This document shows positions 33,164 through 40,660 of a DNA stretch of 64,000 nucleotides, in pieces (within the stretch, counting starts at the first letter, position 1; every line of letters starts with the position of its first letter). The translations under genes were made by a program, and so were the position numbers. The notes under the pieces were generated by a model. The model ran no database searches. It was not told where the DNA came from and saw nothing but the letters and a program-made list of their open reading frames with translations. Origin of the DNA: an uncultured Oscillospiraceae bacterium (GTDB taxonomy: Bacteria; Bacillota; Clostridia; Oscillospirales; Oscillospiraceae); the NCBI GenBank assembly GCA_934573855.1, contig CAKTMF010000008.1, forward strand, positions 1-64,000. The letters are read 5' to 3'.

Positions 33164-33985
33164 TTATCCGGTAACGCGATAGGCGTTGTATCCGTTGAGA
33201 CGGAAAAGCAGCGTATTCCTGTCGGCGATATCATATATGCGCTGACCTTCGCTCTGTTCAATGCCGCCGTCACGGAAGCCGAACACCATACCGTCATATC
33301 CAACAGGGACGCGAACGTAGAGTTCAAATTTGTCGGTAAGCACACCGTTTTCCCACCAGCTCTTTACAAGTACGCTATTGACACCGGGAAATAGACATTC
33401 AGAATAGTCCACACCGTTGAAGTTTACCGTGAACTGAGAACTGCCATCGTCAAAATCGATCTGGCTATTGTCCATTCCCTCAACATCGTAATAGTTATCC
33501 AAAAGACAGTTGTAACGAACGCCATAGTTCCGTGCGTTTTTGTCGGAGAAACGAAGCGACCCGGACACATAATGCCATTCATATCCCTTGAGGGCGGGAT
33601 GGGTCTCGTCGCCGTCAAATATTTTGTAGTAGTTGAACTCCAGTTGGCCGACGGTCTTGGCTTCCGGATCTTTGGAACAGGACGTGACGTAGCTGTAGCC
33701 GGTACCTATGTCGATAGTGTTGACTCTGAGACCGTGCGCCTCAAAATCGGCGGTCAGGGCTTCCCCCTCTGTCGCACCGCAGACGGAGCAGGTCTTGGGG
33801 GACTGATAGTTGGCGTCGACCCAGCTGTGGCCGAGCGCCTCACCCTCGGTCTCGCCGCAGACGGTACAGGTTTTCGGAGTCTCGCAGGTGGCGTCCGCCC
33901 AGCTGTGGCCGTGGATCCGGCAGCCGCATGCACACAGGGTGAACAGGATGGACAGAGAGATCAGGACGGAAAAAATCTTTTTCAT
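33164..33985 (-). CDS. Lipoprotein with two Cys-rich HSW repeats
   Basis: A 273-residue lipoprotein (lipobox TLCAC, Cys20). After it come two near-identical ~24-residue repeats of the type HSWxDAxxxxPKTCxxCG, TEGEAL, which look like a small metal-binding (CxxC) motif. A ~190-residue beta-rich domain of unknown family follows (FDGDETHPALKGYEWHYVSG). The start is the ATG at 33985; the frame continues upstream only through intergenic sequence. The ribosome binding site is weak (GAAAGG, rather far). It is a single gene. Confidence 0.75.
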   Translation of the reverse strand: MKKIFSVLISLSILFTLCACGCRIHGHSWADATCETPKTCTVCGETEGEALGHSWVDANYQSPKTCSVCGATEGEALTADFEAHGLRVNTIDIGTGYSYVTSCSKDPEAKTVGQLEFNYYKIFDGDETHPALKGYEWHYVSGSLRFSDKNARNYGVRYNCLLDNYYDVEGMDNSQIDFDDGSSQFTVNFNGVDYSECLFPGVNSVLVKSWWENGVLTDKFELYVRVPVGYDGMVFGFRDGGIEQSEGQRIYDIADRNTLLFRLNGYNAYRVTG

Positions 33986-34116
33986 TTCAATTTGCAGCCT
34001 TTCTATATTTTTGAGTATCGCAGCTTGACATGTTGCTCTCTTCCCGCTTTCACATCCTTTCAGACAACAAAAAAGTGCGCAGCCGAAGCCACGCACCGAA
34101 AAACGCATGACTCCTT

Positions 34117-34236
34117 GCTGCGACACAAGTTTCAACATTGCCCACTATCGAGGATGCCAAAATAGAGCCTGCATTTTTACCAATGGTAAAAAATGGAGCC
34201 TCGATAATAAGCAAACCTATGCACTTGTGTCGCAGC
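34117..34236. repeat. 120-bp hairpin element with 13-bp inverted ends
   Basis: GCTGCGACACAAG at the left is matched by its exact complement at the right end. Inside, TATCGAGG (34146-34153) pairs with CCTCGATA (34199-34206), and the centre ATTTTTACCA/TGGTAAAAAAT is palindromic. The whole element can fold into one interrupted hairpin. It encodes nothing and lies upstream of the lipoprotein gene on the minus strand. Confidence 0.65.
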
Positions 34237-34329
34237 TCTATTTTAGCAGAGAGAAGAGGCATTTGCAATACCGACAGCTCATAAATATAGACGGCTGCCC
34301 GCGCCGTCCGCCTCCATGCGGCGAGACAG

Positions 34330-34984
34330 AGAGTGTAAAAAAGGCTTCCCCCAAGGGGGAAGCTGTCTGCGGAGCAGACTGATGAGGGGTAAATACATCC
34401 ACCTCATCCACCGCAAGAGGTCCCCCTTCCCCTCAAGGGGAAGGCACCCCCTATCGGCTCGCTATGCTCGCCACTTCCCCCAATGGGGGAAGCATGCAAA
34501 GAGAGCAACATACCGCCATGGCTCCCCCGCCGGGGGAGCTGTCAGCCGAATGGCTGACTGAGGGGGGAAAAAAACCGCAGGTTCTGCAAAACGTCAATTT
34601 TCTCTCCCTCCGTCAAAGCCTGCGGTTTTGCCGCCTCCCTCGTCAGAGGGAGGCTTAAATTTTCTCTGACACGGTAATGTCCGCAGCGCGGGAGGAGCAA
34701 GCCCCTCCCCTACGGCGGGACGGAGAGAGCAAAAAAGGCTTCCCCTCAAGAGAAAGGCATTAGGGCGAGTTCTCCGTCATATGGCTCCCTCTGACGAGGG
34801 AGCTGTCAGCGCAGCTGACTGAGGGAGAGAAAGACTTGGATATCCTACAAGCCGTCATTTTTCTCTCCCTCCGTCAAAGCCTGCGGCTTTGCCACCTCCC
34901 TCGTCAGAGGGAGGCTTGAATTTTCTCTGACACGGTAATGTCCGCAGCGCGGGAGGAGCAAGCCCCTCCCCTACGGTGGGACGG
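34330..34984. repeat. Block of interspersed palindromic repeats
   Basis: The second large repeat block. It holds GGCTTCCCCC..GGGGGAAGC-TGTC.TGC.GACTGATGAGG (34345) and GGCTCCCCC..GGGGGAGC-TGTCAGCC..GGCTGACTGA (34519). It also holds two copies of the longer module that ends in CTCCCTCGTCAGAGGGAG (34570-34690 and 34830-34950), and two GGAGGAGCAAGCCCC modules (34691 and 34949). There is no supported gene in it. Confidence 0.8.
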
Positions 34985-35023
34985 GAAAAATAAGAAACGG
35001 CGGGCGGTCATCGACCGCCCGCC
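34984..35023 (-). terminator. Terminator of the yfbR-DUF896 operon
   Basis: GGCGGGCGGTC pairs with GACCGCCCGCC (3-nt loop), with T-rich sequence after it on the minus strand. It is nearly identical to the hairpin at 33104-33128. Confidence 0.82.
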
Positions 35024-35054
35024 TATCTGTCATGCCCGTGTCCGGCGCGCAGCA

Positions 35055-35261
35055 TCACTTTACCTTGCGCTGGAGCTTATGCTTTTTGCCGTCGGGTGTC
35101 TGGATGTAGGTGTTGTCCAGCACCTGCAGGGCGCCCTCGCGCCACTCGGCGATATACTCCCTGCGCAGAGCGTCGCGCTCCGCCAGCTCCTCGGCCGTCA
35201 GCGCCCGCTCCTTCGCGAGACGCGCCAGCTCGTTTATGCGCTCAAGCTTACTGTTTTCCAT
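35055..35261 (-). CDS. DUF896 family protein
   Basis: A 68-residue protein typical of DUF896 (YnzC-like): ERINELARLAKERALTAEE, RDALRREYIAEWR, IQTPDGKKHKLQ. I choose the ATG at 35261 because AAGGAGG lies six bases before it; the ATG at 35267 directly abuts that site. It lies 14 bp after the nucleotidase gene, so the two are co-transcribed. Function is unknown. Confidence 0.88.
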   Translation of the reverse strand: MENSKLERINELARLAKERALTAEELAERDALRREYIAEWREGALQVLDNTYIQTPDGKKHKLQRKVK

Positions 35262-35275
35262 GGTCATCCTCCTTG

Positions 35276-35863
35276 TCAGCCGATCGTCCCCAGCTCGTCG
35301 AGCGTCAGCTCGAACGCGGGGATAAAGTGTTCGATGAAATACCCGACCTCCGGCAGCGGGTCGGCCTCGAGCTTCCGCAGGGTCTGCTTCTCGGCCTGCA
35401 GGAACTCGTCGTTTCCGGCGCGGCGCTCTTCAATGCACTTTATGTACGCCGAGAGGCGGTCTGCGGCCTTGACTATCTCGTGGGTCTCGCGCTGCTCCTC
35501 GCCGGTGAGGAGCGATTCGTAGGCGGGACGCAGCGCCTCGGGCAGGGTGTCCAGCAGCTTCTCGCACGCGAGCGCCTCGACCTGCATGTAGGCCGAGTGT
35601 ATCTCCTCGCTGTGGTACTTGATGGGCGTGGGAAGGTCGCCGGTGAGTATCTCGGAGCTGTCGTGGAAGAGCGCGGCGGCGGCGCATTTATCCGGGTCGC
35701 ACGGCATGCCGTACACGTCCCGCCGTATCACGCCCAGCGCGTGGGCGATGACCGCGACCATGTGGCTGTGTTCCTGGATGTTCTCGGGGATGGAGTTGCG
35801 CATCAGGCTCCAGCGCCGGATATAGCGCATGCGCGAGATATATGCAAAAAAATTGTCGCTCAT
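35276..35863 (-). CDS. yfbR: HD-domain 5'-deoxynucleotidase, YfbR family
   Basis: A 195-residue HD phosphohydrolase. Metal ligands are visible: H in IQEHSHMVA, the HD pair in ALFHDSSE, and a later D in KAADRLSAY. RRWSLMRN near the N-terminus and TGDLPTPIK are YfbR hallmarks. The enzyme removes phosphate from deoxynucleoside 5'-monophosphates. It is upstream of the DUF896 gene in a two-gene unit. Confidence 0.92.
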   Translation of the reverse strand: MSDNFFAYISRMRYIRRWSLMRNSIPENIQEHSHMVAVIAHALGVIRRDVYGMPCDPDKCAAAALFHDSSEILTGDLPTPIKYHSEEIHSAYMQVEALACEKLLDTLPEALRPAYESLLTGEEQRETHEIVKAADRLSAYIKCIEERRAGNDEFLQAEKQTLRKLEADPLPEVGYFIEHFIPAFELTLDELGTIG

Positions 35864-35957
35864 ATTTGTCTCCTGTGGTTTTTTTGAATTTTATCACGAT
35901 TGCGCCGCCTTTTCAATCGTGTTATTATGAACAAAAACGCAAAAGGGGACGAGCTTT

Positions 35958-36968
35958 ATGTATAAGGGACACAGAATAGTCGACGGACATGTCCATTACT
36001 GCGCCGCGCTGCCGGCGGAGGAGTTCGCGGAGTTCCTTGAAGGCTCCGGCACGGACATGGCGAACGTCGCCGTCATTTCCCGGGGAACGGACGCGCCGGA
36101 CGCGGACGGCGCGCTGCGGCTCAAGGAGCTGTATCCCGGGCGCTTCTTCGTCTGCGGCGGTCTTGACACGGAGATATACCGGCGCGGAGGCGGGGACATG
36201 GGCAGGCGGCTCGCCGAGCATGTGCGGGGGCTTGCCGCGCGCGGCTGCGACGGGATAAAAATGCTCGAGGGCAAGCCGCAGCTTCGCCGCGCGTTCCCCA
36301 TACCCGACTTCGACCTTCCGTGCTGGGAGCCGTACTGGACGCTCCTTGAGGAGGAGCAGATACCGCTCCTCATGCACATAAACGACCCCGCCAGCTTCTG
36401 GGACCGCGAGAACGTCCCGGAGTGGGCCGCGAAAATGGGCTGGTCCTACGACGAGAGCTATATAAATAATGAGGAGCAGTACCGACAGATACTCACCGTG
36501 CTTTCGCGCCATCCGGGGCTTCGCGTGACCTTCGCGCATATGTTCTTCATGTCGGAGAGCCTCGGACGGCTGGGGGACATACTCGACCGCTATCCGAACG
36601 TGATGACCGACCTCACGCCGGGGATAGAGATGTACGACGCCTTCTCCGCGCGCCCGGAGGAGACCCGGGCGTTCTTTGAGACCTACCGCGACCGTATCAT
36701 CTACGGCACGGACATCGGCAGCCGCTTCGTCTACGGGAACGCCGCGGGGAAGCCATTTGACCGGAAGGAGAACACCCGCCGCCACGAGATAGTCCGGGAT
36801 TTCCTCTTCGGGAAGGAGCCTGTGACCGTGGGCTGCGACGGGCATTTCGTCCACGACAGGCCGGAATTTGTGATGGCGCCGCTGGGGCTTGAGGGGGAGA
36901 GGCTCGACGAGATATTGTCCGGGAATTTTCTGCGCTTCATCGGCCGGGAAACGCCCCGCGTTATCTGA
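35958..36968 (+). CDS. Amidohydrolase family (TIM-barrel) protein
   Basis: A 336-residue metal-dependent hydrolase of the amidohydrolase-2 type. The N-terminal metal motif is DGHVH, a second histidine is in PLLMHIND, another in RVTFAHMF, and the aspartate in IIYGTDIG. These are the usual barrel ligands. AAAAGGGGACG precedes the ATG. The substrate is unknown (members include decarboxylases and lactonases). It is divergent from yfbR. Confidence 0.85.
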   Translation: MYKGHRIVDGHVHYCAALPAEEFAEFLEGSGTDMANVAVISRGTDAPDADGALRLKELYPGRFFVCGGLDTEIYRRGGGDMGRRLAEHVRGLAARGCDGIKMLEGKPQLRRAFPIPDFDLPCWEPYWTLLEEEQIPLLMHINDPASFWDRENVPEWAAKMGWSYDESYINNEEQYRQILTVLSRHPGLRVTFAHMFFMSESLGRLGDILDRYPNVMTDLTPGIEMYDAFSARPEETRAFFETYRDRIIYGTDIGSRFVYGNAAGKPFDRKENTRRHEIVRDFLFGKEPVTVGCDGHFVHDRPEFVMAPLGLEGERLDEILSGNFLRFIGRETPRVI

Positions 36969-36977
36969 AAAAATCTA

Positions 36978-37006
36978 TTGATTTTTCAGCGCCTCGGTGA
37001 TAAAAT
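36978..37006 (+). promoter_or_regulatory. typA promoter
   Basis: TTGATT and TAAAAT are spaced by 17 bp, 62 bp before the start codon and 10 bp after the preceding gene. Confidence 0.6.
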
Positions 37007-37067
37007 ACACTTTTGTGTTGAAAAAAGTATCAGAGACATAGTAAACGCAGGGGAGTTGCGAAGATTT

Positions 37068-38888
37068 ATGGATAAACTCAGAAATATAGCCATCATTGCC
37101 CACGTCGACCACGGCAAGACAACGCTGGTGGACGAGCTTCTCAAGCAGTCGGGCGTGTACCGCGAAAATCAGGAGGTCGTCGACCGCGTAATGGACTCGA
37201 ACGACCTTGAGCGTGAGCGCGGCATAACCATCATGGCAAAAAATACCGCCGTATGGTACGGCGATACCAAGATCAATATAGTCGACACTCCGGGCCACGC
37301 CGACTTCGGCGGCGAGGTGGAGCGTATCCTCAAGATGGTCAACGGAGTCGTCCTCCTTGTGGACGCGGCCGAGGGCCCCATGCCACAGACCCGCTTCGTT
37401 CTCAGCCGTGCGCTCGAGCTGGGACACCGCGTTATCGTCGTCGTGAACAAGATCGACCGCCCCGACCAGCGTATCCACGAGGTCATCGACGAGGTGCTTG
37501 AGCTGCTCATGGACCTTGACGCGACCGACGAGCAGCTCGATTCCCCCATGCTCTTCTGCTCCGGCAGGAACGGCACCGCGAGCTATTCGCCCGACGTGCC
37601 GGGTACCGACCTCAAGCCGCTCTTCGAGACCATCCTCCAGTATATCCCCGCGCCGGACTGCGACGTGGACAAGCCGTTCCAGATGCTGGTGAGCAGCATA
37701 GACTACAACGAGTATGTGGGACGTATCGCCATCGGCCGTATCGAGCGCGGCATCATCCGGCAGAATCAGGAGATCGAGGTCTGCAACTACCACGACCCTG
37801 ACGCGCCAAGCTCAAAGGCAAAGGCCGTTTCCCTCTACCAGTTCGAGGGACTCGACCGCGTCCCCGTGACCGAGGCCTCCGCCGGCAACATCATCGCCAT
37901 GAGCGGCATAGGCGAGGTCACGATCGGCGACACCATCTGCGCGAGAGGCTTCGCGGAGCCTATCGAGTTCGTCAAGATCGGCGCGCCGACGCTCGAAATG
38001 ACCTTCTCCGTCAACGACAGCCCCTTCGCCGGACGCGAGGGCAAGTTCGTCACCTCCCGCCAGATACGCGAGCGTCTCATGCGCGAGACGATGAAGGACG
38101 TATCCCTGCGCGTGACCGACGTGGAGAACAGCACCGACAGCTTCAATGTCGCCGGCCGCGGCGAGATGAGCCTTTCGATACTCATCGAGACCATGCGCCG
38201 CGAGGGCTACGAGTTTCAGGTCTCCCCCCCGCGCGTGCTTTATCAGGAGATAGACGGCGTTAAGTGCGAGCCTGTGGAGCGCGTCGTCGTGGACGTCCCC
38301 ACCGACTGCATGGGTTCCGTCATGGAAAAGCTCGGCGCGCGCAAGGGCGAGTTCGTTGAGATGACCCCGGTGGGCAGCCGCGTGAAGCTCGAGTTCCTCG
38401 TTCCCTCCCGCGGCCTGTTCGGCTACCGCAACGAGTTTCTCACCGACACCAAGGGCGAGGGTATCCTTGCCTCCGTGTTTGAAAAGTACGAGCCGTACAA
38501 GGGCGACATCGCCCGGCGCAGCACCGGCTCCCTCATCGCGTGGGAGCAGGGCGAGGCCTGCGCCTACGGTATCTGGAACTCTCAGGAGCGCGGCGCGATG
38601 TTCATCACCCCCGGCACCAAGGTCTACGGCGGAATGATCGTGGGCGTCTGCCCCAAGAGCGAGGATATCCCCGTCAACGTCTGCCGTACCAAGCACCTGA
38701 CCAATACCCGCGCCTCCGGCTCCGACGAGGCCCTGCGCCTTATCCCGCCGAAGCAGCTCTCACTCGAGCAGTGCCTTGAGTTCCTCGCCGACGACGAGCT
38801 TCTTGAGGTCACTCCCAAGAGCCTGCGTCTGAGAAAGAGCATACTCGACCACAGCCAGCGTATGAAGAACATCATGCGCAACAAATAA
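37068..38888 (+). CDS. typA: Translational GTPase TypA/BipA
   Basis: A 606-residue ribosome-associated GTPase. G1 is AHVDHGKTT, G2 lies in ERERGITI, G3 is DTPGHADF and G4 is NKIDRP. The C-terminal elongation-factor V-like part (VPTDCMGSVMEKLGARKGEF, VPSRGLFGYRNEFLT) and the BipA-specific tail are complete. The start is ATG 37068, where the homology begins (MDKLRNIAIIAHVD). The role is ribosome assembly or stress adaptation. Confidence 0.96.
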   Translation: MDKLRNIAIIAHVDHGKTTLVDELLKQSGVYRENQEVVDRVMDSNDLERERGITIMAKNTAVWYGDTKINIVDTPGHADFGGEVERILKMVNGVVLLVDAAEGPMPQTRFVLSRALELGHRVIVVVNKIDRPDQRIHEVIDEVLELLMDLDATDEQLDSPMLFCSGRNGTASYSPDVPGTDLKPLFETILQYIPAPDCDVDKPFQMLVSSIDYNEYVGRIAIGRIERGIIRQNQEIEVCNYHDPDAPSSKAKAVSLYQFEGLDRVPVTEASAGNIIAMSGIGEVTIGDTICARGFAEPIEFVKIGAPTLEMTFSVNDSPFAGREGKFVTSRQIRERLMRETMKDVSLRVTDVENSTDSFNVAGRGEMSLSILIETMRREGYEFQVSPPRVLYQEIDGVKCEPVERVVVDVPTDCMGSVMEKLGARKGEFVEMTPVGSRVKLEFLVPSRGLFGYRNEFLTDTKGEGILASVFEKYEPYKGDIARRSTGSLIAWEQGEACAYGIWNSQERGAMFITPGTKVYGGMIVGVCPKSEDIPVNVCRTKHLTNTRASGSDEALRLIPPKQLSLEQCLEFLADDELLEVTPKSLRLRKSILDHSQRMKNIMRNK

Positions 38889-38937
38889 AATGCAGATACC
38901 GGGCGCGGGATATCCTGCGACCGGTATTTGCAATATC
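38889..38937. terminator. Hairpin between convergent typA and hydrolase genes
   Basis: TGCAGATACCGG pairs with CCGGTATTTGCA with slight imperfection. T-runs are weak on both sides, so its strength is uncertain. Confidence 0.5.
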
Positions 38938-38944
38938 GGAAATT

Positions 38945-39874
38945 CTACCCAAGGACGCTGTTGACGAAGTCCACGAGTCCGGCCTCGACCTCGCAGCGAA
39001 GCTCAGGCTCGTTGTGTATCTCGTGGCGGTAGCCGCTGTAGGCCCGGACACGGACGTCCTTATTGCCGCTCGCGGCGAGGAGGTTCGCCACATGATAAAG
39101 GCCCTCTCCGTAATTGCCGCAGGGGTCGTTGTCGCCCGCGATGAGGTACACCGGCAGGGAAGACGGCACCATCTCCGCCCACTCGGGCCGCTCGATGAAG
39201 CCGTACAGCTCGACGAGGTCCCACACCAGCTCGAGCGTGACATCAAAGCTGTTGAACATGTCGCCCGCGTGGTCGGCCACGACGTCGGCATTGCGCGCGA
39301 TCCAGTCGGAGGGGCCGTTGGGGTCCTCTATGCGCGCGGTCATGTCCAGAAATACCTTGCCGAACCAGTCGCCCACGCCCTGATACGGGTCGGCGGCGAC
39401 GGCGGCCCTTATCGCCTCGTCGTGCAGCTCTGTCTCGCAGCCCTTGAACTGCGACACCACGCCGCAGAGCATGAGGCCCGCAAGGTCGCCGCCGTACAGC
39501 GCGGCGTAGGCGCGGCCGAGCATGGAACCCCAGCTGTGGCCGAAAACAAAGTACGGCAGGCCGGGGAAGTCCTTCGCGGCGATGTCGTGCAGGGCCTTTT
39601 CATCCCTGAGATAGGTCATGTAGCCGCCGGAGTGGGGGTCGCCGAGGGTGCCGCCGTCATAGCCGGTCTTGCCGTGGCCGATGTGGTCGTCGGCGTAGAC
39701 CGCGAAGCCCGCCGCCTGAAAGGCGCTTATCATGTGCAGGTAGCGCCGGGAATGCTCGCCGAAGCCGTGGATGAGCTGGATGACCGCGCGGGGCGTGCCG
39801 AGGGGAGTGTAGGCCCACGCCCGGATGGTGTCGCGCCCGTTGGCGGAGGGGTAGCCGATCTCTCTTATGGACAT
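38945..39874 (-). CDS. Alpha/beta hydrolase, lysophospholipase-like
   Basis: A 309-residue serine hydrolase: oxyanion segment IHGFGEHSRRY, nucleophile elbow GHSWGSM, catalytic Asp region LIAGDNDPCG, and catalytic His in YRHEIHNE. The pattern is that of monoacylglycerol lipase/lysophospholipase (Hydrolase_4). GGGAGG precedes the ATG. It has no signal peptide, so it is cytosolic; it is a single gene. Confidence 0.88.
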   Translation of the reverse strand: MSIREIGYPSANGRDTIRAWAYTPLGTPRAVIQLIHGFGEHSRRYLHMISAFQAAGFAVYADDHIGHGKTGYDGGTLGDPHSGGYMTYLRDEKALHDIAAKDFPGLPYFVFGHSWGSMLGRAYAALYGGDLAGLMLCGVVSQFKGCETELHDEAIRAAVAADPYQGVGDWFGKVFLDMTARIEDPNGPSDWIARNADVVADHAGDMFNSFDVTLELVWDLVELYGFIERPEWAEMVPSSLPVYLIAGDNDPCGNYGEGLYHVANLLAASGNKDVRVRAYSGYRHEIHNEPELRCEVEAGLVDFVNSVLG

Positions 39875-39984
39875 ATGTTTTCCTCCCTGTATTTGATTTT
39901 TCCGGATAGGATAGGACTATAATACCATGGACGGCGCGGAAAGGAAACAGAAAAAAGTCCGCCGTATCATTTTACAAATAGTTA

Positions 39985-40013
39985 TTGACTTGATGGCGGG
40001 CGCGTGATAATAT
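39985..40013 (+). promoter_or_regulatory. rpsO promoter
   Basis: TTGACT and TAATAT are spaced by 17 bp. A ~110-nt leader follows, with a TGCCGC/GCGGCA hairpin at 40049-40064 that could be part of an S15 autoregulatory structure. Confidence 0.72.
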
Positions 40014-40126
40014 ACTAAGGCACGCCCGCGTTCTAAGCTCCGGGTTCATGCCGCCGACGCGGCAGCCTTTCACTCCCGCCGCCTGGGCGCAGGGTATAGA
40101 ATAATCACGAAAGGGGTATCATCACC

Positions 40127-40393
40127 ATGATCACCAAGGAAAAGAAGACCGCCGTTATCGGCGAGAACGCCACCCACGAGAACGACACCGGTTCTCCCGA
40201 AGTCCAGATCGCCATCCTCACCGAGCGTATCCGTGAGCTGACCGAGCATCTGAAGAATCACCCCAACGACGACCACAGCCGTCTCGGCATGTACAAGATG
40301 GTCGGTAAGCGCCGCCGTTTGCTCGACTACCTCGCAAAGAAGGATATCGAGCGTTACCGTGCGATCATTGCAAAGCTGGGCATCCGTAAGTGA
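40127..40393 (+). CDS. rpsO: 30S ribosomal protein S15
   Basis: An 88-residue protein of standard length with the S15 signature from GSPEVQIAILTERI to HSRLGMYKMVGKRRRLLDYL. It binds 16S rRNA early in small-subunit assembly. It precedes pnp, the classical rpsO-pnp order, with a terminator between them. Confidence 0.98.
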   Translation: MITKEKKTAVIGENATHENDTGSPEVQIAILTERIRELTEHLKNHPNDDHSRLGMYKMVGKRRRLLDYLAKKDIERYRAIIAKLGIRK

Positions 40394-40438
40394 TAACCGG
40401 TTGACCGCCTGCATTTCTGAAGGTTATGAAGGTTTTTA

Positions 40439-40474
40439 TGTGAGGACAATTTCATACTGTCCTCACATTTTTTT
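40439..40474 (+). terminator. Terminator after rpsO
   Basis: TGTGAGGACA pairs with TGTCCTCACA around a 9-nt loop, followed by TTTTTTT. Transcription of pnp may depend on read-through or a separate start. Confidence 0.9.
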
Positions 40475-40534
40475 GTAAGCTTTGTAAAAAACGCATTTCC
40501 CGCTCACCGCAGGGGAGAGAGCTTGCGTCTCGCG

Positions 40535-40565
40535 CCTCGCGCAGGGGAGGGGCTTGCTCCTCCGG
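40535..40565. repeat. Inverted copy of the GGAGGAGCAAGCC module in the pnp leader
   Basis: GGGGAGGGGCTTGCTCCTCC is the complement of the module seen five times elsewhere in the window. It lies ~100 bp upstream of pnp, beside a CCGCCGCGGCGG hairpin at 40591-40602. Confidence 0.7.
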
Positions 40566-40660
40566 CTCCTTAGTATTTGAAAAAACCGTCCGCCGCGGCG
40601 GAGGGCTTTTCCAAGTGCTAAGACGCCGGGAAGTGCCGAAAAAATAAAGGAGAAGCACAC

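Noticed and set aside
26340..34984. Possible CRISPR array because of recurring short repeats
   Set aside because: Spacing is irregular, the repeats are mixed modules in tandem with variable stems, and there are no uniform spacers or cas genes.
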